A DNA stretch of 64,000 nucleotides from Pseudolysinimonas_A sp039912695 (GTDB lineage Bacteria; Actinomycetota; Actinomycetes; Actinomycetales; Microbacteriaceae), in NCBI RefSeq assembly GCF_039912695.1, contig NZ_JBDSPJ010000014.1, forward strand, positions 135,813 to 199,812, read 5' to 3'. Below are positions 1 to 8,318 of the stretch, piece by piece. How positions within the stretch are numbered: the first letter of the stretch is position 1; each line of letters opens with the position of its first letter. The notes under the pieces were generated by a model that was not told where the DNA came from, ran no database searches, and saw only the letters and a program-made list of their open reading frames with translations. Position numbers and translations under genes: made by a program.

Positions 1-1295
1 GGGTCCTGCCCCAGGACGCGCGCATGCGGGACGCGCTGCGGTCGCAGAACATGCGGTACGCGCTGGTCGAGCGTCACCCCGACGGACAGGCCCATGCGCG
101 CAACATCGCGTCGATCATCGACTTCCTGCTCGCGACTGAGGATGCCGAAGCCGTTCTCGAAAAGCTCGCGGACCCCGCGGTGCGCATCGTCTCGCTCACG
201 ATCACCGAGGGCGGCTATAACATCGACGAGGCCACCGGCGGCTTTGACCTCGCGAACCCATCCGTCGCCGCGGACCTTCGCCCGGGCGCCGTGCCGGCGA
301 CCGTCTTCGGCCTGGTTGTCGAGGGGCTCCGCCGCCGCCGCGACCGCGGCATCCCCCCGTTCACTGTCATGTCGTGCGACAACCTGCAGGGCAACGGCCA
401 CGTCGCACGGGGCAGCTTCCTCGCCTTCGCCAGCGCCAAGGATGCCGATCTCGCCGCCTGGATCGACGCCGAGGTCGCGTTCCCGAACAGCATGGTCGAC
501 CGCATCACCCCCGTCACCGGGCCCGAGGAGCGGGCGTTCGTCGCGGAGACCTACGGTGTCGACGACGCCTGGCCCGTCGTAGCCGAGGATTTCACCCAGT
601 GGGTACTCGAAGACCGTTTCACTGCGGGCCGTCCACCGTATGAGAATGTCGGAGTTCAGATCGTCGACGACGTCGTGCCCTACGAGAAGATGAAGCTCCG
701 GCTTCTGAACGCGAGCCACCAGGCGATCGCCTACGTCGGCTATCTCTCGGGTCACCGGTTCGCGCACGAGGCCGCGACCGATCCGCTGATCGCGGCATTC
801 GTCACGCGGTTCATGCGGGACGAGGCTGAGCCGACCCTCGGGCGCGTTCCCGGAGTCAATCTCGCCGTGTACGAGGCCGGGCTGATCGAGCGGTTCGCCA
901 ACCCCTACGTTCGGGATACTCTCCTGCGGCTCGCGACCGACGGCTCCGACCGCATCGCCAAGTTCGTGCTCCCCATCATTCGGGACGGGATCGCGGCAGG
1001 CAGCCCCATGCCGCTCAGCGCGGCGATCGCCGCAAGCTGGGCGGTCTTCGCGAGCGGCGTCGACGAACAGGGCGCGCCGATCGTCGTCGCCGACCGCCAG
1101 TCCGCCATCGTCGCGGATGCGCTCGACCGCGCCTCCGGCGATCCCGCGGTGCTCGCCACTGACGCCCGGCTCTTCGCCGATTTGGCCGTCGAGCCCGCAT
1201 TCATCGAAGCCTTCGCGCGGGCGTACCGCGCGATCCGAAACGACGGCGCGCAACAAGCGCTCGCCGCCATCGATGCACCCCTGCATCGCCCCTAA
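1..1295 (+). CDS. Mannitol dehydrogenase family protein (5' end outside window)
   Basis: This is a polyol/uronate-type long-chain dehydrogenase (mannitol 2-dehydrogenase, arabinitol dehydrogenase or fructuronate reductase class), a cytosolic NAD(P)-dependent enzyme that interconverts a sugar alcohol or aldonate and a ketose. The frame is open to the first base and reads VLPQDARMRDAL, which in this family follows the N-terminal Rossmann segment, so roughly the first 60 to 80 residues lie upstream. The catalytic signature K-x5-N-x2-H is present as KLRLLNASH, matching the Lys/Asn/His triad of Pseudomonas mannitol dehydrogenase. The C-terminal helical domain is complete. The gene ends 13 bp before the ABC lipoprotein gene, so they are probably co-transcribed. 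The exact substrate cannot be decided from sequence. Confidence 0.93.
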   Translation, partial: VLPQDARMRDALRSQNMRYALVERHPDGQAHARNIASIIDFLLATEDAEAVLEKLADPAVRIVSLTITEGGYNIDEATGGFDLANPSVAADLRPGAVPATVFGLVVEGLRRRRDRGIPPFTVMSCDNLQGNGHVARGSFLAFASAKDADLAAWIDAEVAFPNSMVDRITPVTGPEERAFVAETYGVDDAWPVVAEDFTQWVLEDRFTAGRPPYENVGVQIVDDVVPYEKMKLRLLNASHQAIAYVGYLSGHRFAHEAATDPLIAAFVTRFMRDEAEPTLGRVPGVNLAVYEAGLIERFANPYVRDTLLRLATDGSDRIAKFVLPIIRDGIAAGSPMPLSAAIAASWAVFASGVDEQGAPIVVADRQSAIVADALDRASGDPAVLATDARLFADLAVEPAFIEAFARAYRAIRNDGAQQALAAIDAPLHRP

Positions 1296-1308
1296 GGAAA
1301 GGAAACGC

Positions 1309-2877
1309 ATGTTCGCCACCGCAAGGACGCGAGGGTCACGCGCTATCCGCGCGATCGCACTCGTTACCGCAACGGCCACAGCACTGGTTCTGGCCGCATG
1401 CACGAGTGGAGGGGGTACCGACGCCACGTCGGACACCCTCACCGTTGCGATCACCACCCCGCCCCAGAGCCTGGACCCCACGTCCGCAGCTAACGGCGTG
1501 CCGCTGATTTGGTACATGAACCTCGCGTACGAGCCGCTCATCAAGCGCGGCGTCGACGGTGCCGCCGCCCCCGGTCTCGCGACCGAATGGGCCTACTCGG
1601 ACGACCGTCTGAGCTTTACCATGAAGCTGCGCGAGGGCGTCAAGTTCAGCGACGGTGACCCACTGACTGCGGATGCGGTTGTCGCCTGGCTGAAGCACTA
1701 CAAGGAGAGCGGCAGCTTCGCGGCGTGGCTCGCGAACGTGACCGACATCACGGCCAGCGGCCCCCTCGAGGTGACGTTGAAGCTCAGCACGCCCGACCCG
1801 ATGTTGCCCTACGGCTTCGACCAGGGCGGCAACGCGGGCGCGATCGTCTCGCCGACTGGCCTCAAGGACCCCACGGTCCTCGGTACCGAGACCCACGGCG
1901 CCGGGCCCTACATGCTCGACCCGGCGGCCACGGTCGCCAACTCGACATACACCTACGTGAAGAACCCGAACTACTGGAACCCGGAAGTCCAGTATTGGAA
2001 CACCATCGTTCTGCAGGTCTTCACGGACTCGAACTCGGTGCTCTCCGCACTCCGGTCGGGCCAGGTGCAGGTTGCGCAAGGGTCGGCCACGACCGCCGGA
2101 GCGGCGGCCGACGCCGGCTTCGATGTCACGACAGCGCCCTCGGGCATGGTGGGCATCTACCTCGCCGACATCGACGGCAAGATCGTGCCGGCACTGAAGG
2201 ACGTCCGCGTTCGCCAAGCGCTCAACTACGCGATCGATCGTGAGGCGATCACGAAGTCGATCTACGGCGAGTACGGCATCCCGACGACGCAGTTCGTGCC
2301 CGAGGGCATCGGCGGCTACCTGCCCGCGCTCGAGGACACCTACCCGTACGACCCTGAGAAGGCGAAGGCGTTGCTCGCGGAGGCGGGTTACCCCGACGGG
2401 TTCAGCTTCACCGTGGCAGGGCAGCCCGGATTCGATGGCTCCGACCTGCTGCCGCAGGCGATGGCCGCCCAGTTCGAAAAGATCGGCGTGCATATGGAGG
2501 TCAAGAGCTACACGGCCTTCGGTGACTACGTGAGCGAGCTGCTCGGCGGGACCATCCCCGCGACGACGCTGCAGTTCAACTACTCGGTGCAGTTGACCGA
2601 CACGCAGCAGCTAGTCACGAACCCCGCGGTCTACAACTATCTCGGCTACACCGACGCGAAGGCGAACGAGCTGGTGGCGGCTCAACGCGCCCAGGATGTC
2701 GACACGCCCGAGGGGATCGCTGCGGCCGAAGCGTCGGAGACTTACATGGTCGAAAACGCTTTCCTCGTGCCGGTTGCCAGCATCCAGACGGTGCTGTTCT
2801 CGGCGAAGTCGGTTTCCAACATCGACTTCACCGCTTACCCGTGGCCGGACCCGTCGCGCTGGACGCCGGCGAACTGA
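1309..2877 (+). CDS. ABC transporter substrate-binding lipoprotein (SBP_bac_5, peptide/oligosaccharide type)
   Basis: Extracytoplasmic receptor of the importer encoded just downstream, 522 residues and standard for family 5 solute-binding proteins (DppA/OppA/NikA class). The N-terminus is a lipoprotein signal peptide ending in the lipobox VLAAC, so Cys31 should be lipidated and anchor the mature protein outside the membrane. The family pattern 'PPQSLDPTSA...YEPLIKRG...LREGVKFSDGDPLTADAV' follows. The ATG at 1309 was chosen because an AAGGAAAGGAA ribosome-binding stretch sits just upstream and the signal peptide begins there; a longer frame upstream overlaps the dehydrogenase and is not credible. 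Family 5 receptors bind peptides but also oligosaccharides and opines. The dehydrogenase and esterase neighbours hint at a sugar-related ligand (inference). Confidence 0.93.
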   Translation: MFATARTRGSRAIRAIALVTATATALVLAACTSGGGTDATSDTLTVAITTPPQSLDPTSAANGVPLIWYMNLAYEPLIKRGVDGAAAPGLATEWAYSDDRLSFTMKLREGVKFSDGDPLTADAVVAWLKHYKESGSFAAWLANVTDITASGPLEVTLKLSTPDPMLPYGFDQGGNAGAIVSPTGLKDPTVLGTETHGAGPYMLDPAATVANSTYTYVKNPNYWNPEVQYWNTIVLQVFTDSNSVLSALRSGQVQVAQGSATTAGAAADAGFDVTTAPSGMVGIYLADIDGKIVPALKDVRVRQALNYAIDREAITKSIYGEYGIPTTQFVPEGIGGYLPALEDTYPYDPEKAKALLAEAGYPDGFSFTVAGQPGFDGSDLLPQAMAAQFEKIGVHMEVKSYTAFGDYVSELLGGTIPATTLQFNYSVQLTDTQQLVTNPAVYNYLGYTDAKANELVAAQRAQDVDTPEGIAAAEASETYMVENAFLVPVASIQTVLFSAKSVSNIDFTAYPWPDPSRWTPAN

Positions 2878-2887
2878 CCTTCGACGT

Positions 2888-2926
2888 GATGCCGTCGGAT
2901 CGCACCTCGCGCGATCCGACGGCATC
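2888..2926 (+). other. Intercistronic stem-loop between receptor and permease genes
   Basis: Two perfectly complementary 16-base arms (2888-2903 and 2911-2926, beginning GATGCCGTCGG and ending CCGACGGCATC) surround a 7-base loop. No T-run follows, so it is not a classical intrinsic terminator. Such hairpins after the binding-protein gene commonly protect that mRNA or reduce read-through, giving more receptor than membrane subunits. That role here is inference. Confidence 0.8.
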
Positions 2927-2946
2927 GCCCTAGCCTTCGAGAACTC

Positions 2947-3888
2947 ATGATCAAGAACTTCGTGTGGCGCGTGCTCGGCTCGCTGGTGCTGCTAGTCGTC
3001 GTGCCGACCGTCACCTTCTTCCTCCAGGCGATCGCGCCCGTGAACATCGCGCGCTCAGTGCTGGGGCTGAACGCAAGTGAGGAAACCGTTGCCGCTTTCA
3101 ACAAGCGGCTCGGCCTCGACCAACCCCTCGTCGTGCGCTACGTTGACTGGCTGACCCACGCCATCCACGGCGACCTCGGCGTCTCGTACACCAACCTCCA
3201 ACCGGTGCAAAACATCATCGGCCCCCGACTCAGCGTCAGCCTGTCGCTGATCGTCGGCGCCCTCCTCGTATTCACCCTCGTCGGCGTTCTGCTGGGGGTG
3301 CTCTCCGCGACCGGCGGCAAGGTGGTCGGCAGTATCGTCGACGCCGTCTCGACCGTCGGTCTCGCGGTGCCCAGCTTCGTGCTCGCCGTTCTCCTCATCG
3401 CGGCGTTCGCCCTACAATTCCCGATCTTCCCCGCGACGGGGTACGTGGCTCCAACAGTCAATACGGGCCGTTGGGCTTCGTCGCTCGTACTGCCGGTCAT
3501 CGCCCTCGCCTTCGCCGGCGTCACCGCGGTCGCGAAACAGACCCGCGACCAGATGATGACCTCGATCGCGAGCCCCTACGCCCGCACCCTCCGCGCCAAC
3601 GGCGCCTCGGAGTTCTCCTTGATCTACAAACATGCGCTCCGCAACGCGTCGGGACCCGTCGTCACGGTGCTCGGCATCATCTTCGTCGGGGCGCTCAGCG
3701 GCTCCGTCGTCGTCGAGGGGATCTTCGTGCTCCCGGGTCTCGGCAGCCAGGCGCTGCAGTCGGCTCTGCAGCACGACCTCCCTGTCATCCAGGGCATCGC
3801 CCTCTACTTCACGATCATCGTCGTGATCGTCAACGTCCTGATCGACGTCGCCACAACGATCCTCAATCCGAAGGTGCGCCGCTCATGA
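2947..3888 (+). CDS. ABC transporter permease (DppB-like)
   Basis: First transmembrane subunit of the importer, 313 residues, the usual length for DppB/OppB proteins. It begins with a hydrophobic segment (about residues 8-30) followed by the large extracytoplasmic stretch typical of the family (ARSVLGLNASEE, FNKRLGLDQPLVVRYVDW). Several further membrane spans follow, with a cytoplasmic EAA-type loop near 'YARTLRANGASEFSLIYKHALRN' that docks on the ATPases. It ends in an ATGA overlap with the next gene, indicating translational coupling. Confidence 0.93.
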   Translation: MIKNFVWRVLGSLVLLVVVPTVTFFLQAIAPVNIARSVLGLNASEETVAAFNKRLGLDQPLVVRYVDWLTHAIHGDLGVSYTNLQPVQNIIGPRLSVSLSLIVGALLVFTLVGVLLGVLSATGGKVVGSIVDAVSTVGLAVPSFVLAVLLIAAFALQFPIFPATGYVAPTVNTGRWASSLVLPVIALAFAGVTAVAKQTRDQMMTSIASPYARTLRANGASEFSLIYKHALRNASGPVVTVLGIIFVGALSGSVVVEGIFVLPGLGSQALQSALQHDLPVIQGIALYFTIIVVIVNVLIDVATTILNPKVRRS

Positions 3889-5819
3889 GCTCGCTGACCG
3901 AAGCCATCGCGACCGCCGAGGTCGGGGGATCCCGGAGCGTGCGGTTCCCTCTCGTGCGCGACTTCCTGCGCCGTCCGCTCGGCGTCGTCGCCGGCGCCTT
4001 CCTCGTCATCGTCGTCTCGGCGGTTGCCCTGGCCCCCGTCATCTCGCCGTACGACCCGCTCGCCCAGGACCTCGCCCGCTCGCTCGAGACCCCGACGGGC
4101 GACCACCTGCTTGGCACCGATCGGCTCGGCCGCGACATCCTGAGCCGCTTGCTCTGGGGTGGCCAGATCAGTTTGATCGGGCTCGTCGAGGCGCTCGCCG
4201 TCGCCTTCATCGTCGGCATCGTCCTCGGCCTGCTTGCGGGCTACCTCGGGCGCTTCATCGACCTCGCAGTGTCACGCGTCACCGAGATCGTGATGGCGAT
4301 CCCGGGCGTCGTCGTGCTGCTCATGGTCTATTCGCTCACCGACAACAACGCGCATGCCGGGATGATCACCCTCGGCTTCTTATCGGTGCCCACGATTCTG
4401 CGCGTGACGCGCGCGGCAGCCCGGTCGGTCCGTGGGGAGAACTTCATCGCGGCGTCGCGGGTGTCGGGGATGGCAGGGTTCCGCATCATGGTGCGGCATG
4501 TGTTGCCCAACATCTGGGGCCCGATCATTGTCAACACGGCGGTGCTCGCGGCCGTGATCCTCGGCGTGCAGGGCGGCCTCAACTATCTCAATCTCGGTGT
4601 CACCCCGCCCGACCCCAGTTGGGGCGGTATGGTCGCGGACGCGCAGAAGAGCCTCGCGCTGCAGCCCTGGCTGATCATCCCGAGCGGCCTGCTCATCACG
4701 CTCACGATCATGTCGCTCGCGCTCGTCGCCGACGCCGTGCGCGACACCCTCTCGGCGAAGCGCTCGCGGTCGGGGCGTCGCCTGCTTGTCGCCCCGACCG
4801 TCGTCGCGGCGGAGCCGACCCTCCCCGTCGACACCGAGGCGGTTTTATCGGTGCGCTCGCTGTCGATCGCGTTCTCCGGGGTCGAGGTTGTGCGCAACGT
4901 CGACTTCGACGTCGCAGCCGGATCGACCCTCGGGATCGTGGGGGAGTCGGGGTGCGGCAAGACCGTCACCGCGTCCGCCGTGCTCGGCGCCCTCGGCCCG
5001 ACCGCGACGGTGACCGGCCAGGTCGTGTTCGAGGGCCTCGATCTGAACGCCGCGACACGGCGCCAGCGCGCCGCCGTCCGCGGTACCGGGATCTCCTACA
5101 TCTCGCAAGATCCGATGGTGGCTCTCGACCCGAGCTTCACCGTCGCGAACCAGCTGGGTGAGCTCATCGGACGGCACGATGGCACTCGTGGCCGAAACCG
5201 TCGGGCCCGACTGATCGAGCTGCTCACGCTCGTCGGACTGCCGAACCCCGAGGATGTCGCGAAGCGGTTCCCGCACCAGCTCTCGGGCGGGATGGCGCAG
5301 CGCGTTGCGATCGCCTGCGCCCTTGCGGGCCGACCCCGCATCCTGGTCGCGGACGAGCCAACGACCGCGCTCGACGTCACCATTCAGGGCGACATCCTCG
5401 GCCTTCTGCGACGACTGCAGGAGGAGACCGGGATGGCAATCATCCTGATCACCCACGACCTGGGCGTCGTCGCCGACCTGTGCACTTCGGTGGCGGTCAT
5501 GTACGCGGGCGAGGTCGTCGAGAGCGCGGATGTCGCGACTCTGTTCGCCGAGCCCGCACACCCGTACACGCGGGCGCTCCTCGCGTCGAATCCGATCGTG
5601 GCGGAGCCGGGCACGGTGCTGCGATCGATCCCCGGCACTGTCCCGAGCCCGGCGGACTGGCCGGTCGGCTGCCACTTCTTCGACCGCTGCCCGGTGCGGG
5701 TCGACGGCTGCGCGGCAGGTCCCATCCCGCTCGTCGCCGTGCTGAACCGCGAAGAGCACGAAGCCCGCTGCATCCGCGCGGATGAAATCGTCGTCGCGGC
5801 CGAGAGGAAGTCAGCATGA
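3885..5819 (+). CDS. ABC transporter permease-ATPase fusion (DppC-DppD)
   Basis: One 644-residue polypeptide carries both the second permease and an ATPase of the importer. Residues 1 to about 290 are a DppC-type permease: an N-terminal cytoplasmic tail, first span, the conserved HLLGTDRLGRDILSRLL segment, and an EAA loop near FIAASRVSGMAGFRI. After a short linker, residues about 310-640 are an ABC domain with Walker A GESGCGKT (353-360), signature LSGGMAQR (from 466), Walker B ILVADEP (about 486-492) and H-loop ITHDLG, then the C-terminal oligopeptide-transporter extension with CHFFDRCP. Start ATG overlaps the upstream stop (ATGA), which excludes the longer upstream frame. Such fusions are known in actinobacteria. 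No stop or frameshift separates the halves. Confidence 0.92.
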   Translation: MSSLTEAIATAEVGGSRSVRFPLVRDFLRRPLGVVAGAFLVIVVSAVALAPVISPYDPLAQDLARSLETPTGDHLLGTDRLGRDILSRLLWGGQISLIGLVEALAVAFIVGIVLGLLAGYLGRFIDLAVSRVTEIVMAIPGVVVLLMVYSLTDNNAHAGMITLGFLSVPTILRVTRAAARSVRGENFIAASRVSGMAGFRIMVRHVLPNIWGPIIVNTAVLAAVILGVQGGLNYLNLGVTPPDPSWGGMVADAQKSLALQPWLIIPSGLLITLTIMSLALVADAVRDTLSAKRSRSGRRLLVAPTVVAAEPTLPVDTEAVLSVRSLSIAFSGVEVVRNVDFDVAAGSTLGIVGESGCGKTVTASAVLGALGPTATVTGQVVFEGLDLNAATRRQRAAVRGTGISYISQDPMVALDPSFTVANQLGELIGRHDGTRGRNRRARLIELLTLVGLPNPEDVAKRFPHQLSGGMAQRVAIACALAGRPRILVADEPTTALDVTIQGDILGLLRRLQEETGMAIILITHDLGVVADLCTSVAVMYAGEVVESADVATLFAEPAHPYTRALLASNPIVAEPGTVLRSIPGTVPSPADWPVGCHFFDRCPVRVDGCAAGPIPLVAVLNREEHEARCIRADEIVVAAERKSA

Positions 5820-6865
5820 GTCCCGAGGCACTGCTCGAGATCAAGGATCTCGCGGTCACCTACTCCCGCGGCCTCGGACGGGCGCCGTTCGTCGCCGTTC
5901 ACGACCTGTCGCTCACCCTCGGTCGTGGCGAGACCGTTTCGATCGTGGGGGAGTCGGGATCGGGTAAGTCGACGATCGGATCGGCCGTCCTCGGGCTGCA
6001 GCCAGCCGCCGCGGGGCGCATCGTGCTCGAGGGCTCGGACATCACGCGACTCAGCCCTCGCCGTCGACGAGAGCTGCGCTCGACGCTGCAGGCCGTGTTC
6101 CAGGATCCGTTCTCCTCCCTCGACCCGTCGCAGACGATCGGGGAGGCGGTGGCCGAACCACTCAAGGTTGCCGAGCTCGGCCTCACTTCTGCCGAGCGCA
6201 CCGACCGCGTCGTCGCGATGCTCGAGAAGGTCGGGATCGGCCGCGAGGCGATGTCGAAGTTCCCTGCCGAGTTTTCGGGCGGTCAGCGTCAGCGCATCGC
6301 GATCGCGCGGGCCCTCGTGCTCGAACCGAAGATCGTCGTGTGCGACGAGGCGGTCAGCGCCCTCGACGTCTCTGTGCAGGCGCAGGTGCTCAACCTGCTC
6401 GAGCAGATCCAGCGTGAGGCGGGCACCAGCTACATCTTCATCTCGCACAACATGGCGGTCGTGCGGCACATCTCCGATCGCGTCGTCGTGCTCTACCGCG
6501 GGCGGGTGATGGAGGAGGGGGCGGCGTCAGACGTCTGCGATCGGCCGGCGCATCCCTATACGCGGTCGCTGCTCGCCTCCGTACCGGTACCCGACGTCGT
6601 GGCTCAGAAGCTCCGCCGGGAAGCGCGCGCCTTGGCGAACGCCTCGACCGGTCTCGCGCCTCAGGATGGGGTGGGCTGCCCGTTCGCTCCTCGCTGCCCG
6701 TACGCCCAGCAGAAGTGCGTCGAGACGACCCCGCCGCTCGTCGAGACCGGGGACGGCCGCAAAGCCGCGTGCCTCAGACTCGATGAGATTCCTGCCCCCG
6801 ATGACGTGCCCGCGCTGCGGGTCGTCGCAGTGTCTGCTGTGCCAGTTCTCGGGGAGGACTCGTGA
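5816..6865 (+). CDS. ABC transporter ATP-binding protein (DppF-like)
   Basis: Second ATPase of the importer, 349 residues. It has Walker A GESGSGKST, signature FSGGQRQRIAIARAL, Walker B IVVCDEAVSALD and the switch histidine in ISHNMAVV. The C-terminal extension carries the cysteine cluster GCPFAPRCPYAQQKC found in oligopeptide transporter ATPases. It should form a heterodimer with the ATPase half of the preceding fusion protein. It overlaps that gene by ATGA and the esterase gene by GTGA, so all are in one transcription unit. Confidence 0.93.
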   Translation: MSPEALLEIKDLAVTYSRGLGRAPFVAVHDLSLTLGRGETVSIVGESGSGKSTIGSAVLGLQPAAAGRIVLEGSDITRLSPRRRRELRSTLQAVFQDPFSSLDPSQTIGEAVAEPLKVAELGLTSAERTDRVVAMLEKVGIGREAMSKFPAEFSGGQRQRIAIARALVLEPKIVVCDEAVSALDVSVQAQVLNLLEQIQREAGTSYIFISHNMAVVRHISDRVVVLYRGRVMEEGAASDVCDRPAHPYTRSLLASVPVPDVVAQKLRREARALANASTGLAPQDGVGCPFAPRCPYAQQKCVETTPPLVETGDGRKAACLRLDEIPAPDDVPALRVVAVSAVPVLGEDS

Positions 6866-8211
6866 ACCCGATCATCACCACTTCGAAGGGTGCCGTCGAG
6901 GGTCGCAACGTCGACGGGATCGATCGATTCCTCGGCATCCCCTATGCGGCCCCTCCGTTCGGCGCGCACCGCTTCCTCGCCCCCGCCCCGGTCGCTCCGT
7001 GGGAGGGCGTTCGCCAGGGCGACGCGTTCGGACCTACCGCCCCACAGCGGGTCGGAGTCGCTTCGGGCGGTCTGCCGACCGTGATCGAACCGACCGTCGC
7101 GGGGGATGACATCCTCAATCTCAACGTCTGGACGCCGGCTGGTCGCGAGGTGCCGTTGCCCGTGCTCGTGTGGATACACGGCGGAGGGTTCTTCGAGGGC
7201 TCGAGCGCGAATCCCTGGTACGACGGGGCCGCGTTCGCACGTCAGGGGCTCGTGGTCGTGAGCATCAACTACCGCTTCGGCGCGGAAGGGTTCCTCGAGC
7301 TCGAGGGCGCCCCGTCGAACCGCGGATTGCTCGACTGGGTCGCGGCCCTGACCTGGGTGCATGACGAGATCGCGGCGTTTGGTGGCGACCCGTCGCGGGT
7401 GACCGTGATGGGACAGTCGGCGGGCGGGATGGCGGTATCGGCGCTGCTGGCTGCCCCGGCGGCGCGCGGGCTGTTCCTCCGGGCGATTCTCGCGAGTGCG
7501 GTGAGCGATGTGAGTATCTGGTCGACAGTGGCGGCTCGCAAGGTCGCGGACGCCGTAGTCGCCGAGCTGGGCATCCCGCGCACTCGCGACGCTGCTGCCG
7601 CGATCGATCCCGCCGCGTTCCTCGAGGCGCACGCCGTCGTGCTTGCCGCGGCGCAGGCCCAGGGCGAGCCGATCATGCCGCCGTGGGCACCCGTCGTCGA
7701 CGGCGAGAACTTGCCGGGGTCGGTGTTCGACACGATCGAGGCAGGAGCCGACATCCCGGTGCTGGTCGGATCGACGTCGAACGAGTTCGCGTGGATGGCG
7801 TATCGCGACAACCCCGACGACACAGCGAAGCGCGACGAGGGGCAGCGGCTCTTCGCCGACGGGTTCTTCCGCGTTCCGATCCAGAGATTCGCCGAGGCGC
7901 GGGTCGCGGTCGGTGCGGCACCCACCTTCCGCTATGAGTTCGCGTGGCAGTCACAGGCGGCGCCGTACATCCGCGCCGGACATTCGCTCGACATCCCGTT
8001 CTTCTTTCACAACCTGGACGCACCGTACTTCGCCGACTACGCGGGGCCGAACCCGCCGGTGGCGCTGGCCGACGAGATGCAGGGCGCCTTCGCGGCATTC
8101 GTGCGCGACGGCGACCCTGGTTGGGCTCCCTACGGCGAGGGTCGCGCGGTGCGGCTGTTTGACGACCCATCGTGGGTCGGGACGGATGCCGACCTGGGTT
8201 TGCCGGCCTGA
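6862..8211 (+). CDS. Carboxylesterase type B family protein
   Basis: Alpha/beta-hydrolase that cleaves carboxylic esters, 449 residues, with no signal peptide and therefore probably cytosolic. The type-B pattern is clear: N-terminal 'GAVEGRNVDGIDRFLGIPYA', oxyanion-hole HGGGFFEGS, nucleophile GQSAGG (Ser186), an acidic residue in STSNEF and a histidine in AGHSLDIPFFF. The GTG start overlaps the upstream ATPase stop by four bases. Its position as last gene of an importer operon suggests it de-esterifies the imported compound, for example an acylated sugar or ester drug (inference). Confidence 0.92.
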   Translation: MNPIITTSKGAVEGRNVDGIDRFLGIPYAAPPFGAHRFLAPAPVAPWEGVRQGDAFGPTAPQRVGVASGGLPTVIEPTVAGDDILNLNVWTPAGREVPLPVLVWIHGGGFFEGSSANPWYDGAAFARQGLVVVSINYRFGAEGFLELEGAPSNRGLLDWVAALTWVHDEIAAFGGDPSRVTVMGQSAGGMAVSALLAAPAARGLFLRAILASAVSDVSIWSTVAARKVADAVVAELGIPRTRDAAAAIDPAAFLEAHAVVLAAAQAQGEPIMPPWAPVVDGENLPGSVFDTIEAGADIPVLVGSTSNEFAWMAYRDNPDDTAKRDEGQRLFADGFFRVPIQRFAEARVAVGAAPTFRYEFAWQSQAAPYIRAGHSLDIPFFFHNLDAPYFADYAGPNPPVALADEMQGAFAAFVRDGDPGWAPYGEGRAVRLFDDPSWVGTDADLGLPA

Positions 8212-8221
8212 TCGGCGTCGC

Positions 8222-8244
8222 GGGTCTCTCGATCGCCGAGACCC
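8222..8244 (+). terminator. Possible terminator after the importer operon
   Basis: GGGTCTC (8222-8228) and GAGACCC (8238-8244) can form a 7-bp stem ten bases after the esterase stop. There is no T-run, so termination is only suggested by position between two transcription units. Confidence 0.4.
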
Positions 8245-8318
8245 TCGTGCGGGAAACCGCTCGTGTTCTCGCTGACTGAGAGCTAGCCCGACGGCGACGA
8301 GACCGGGATGATGAGCGG

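Noticed and set aside
1336..2493. 385-codon minus-strand frame opposite the ABC lipoprotein gene
   Set aside because: Antisense shadow of a well-recognised gene; low-complexity composition and no family.
3471..3884. N-terminal extension of the permease-ATPase fusion
   Set aside because: It would overlap the first permease gene by more than 400 bases. The ATG in the ATGA overlap gives the family N-terminus.
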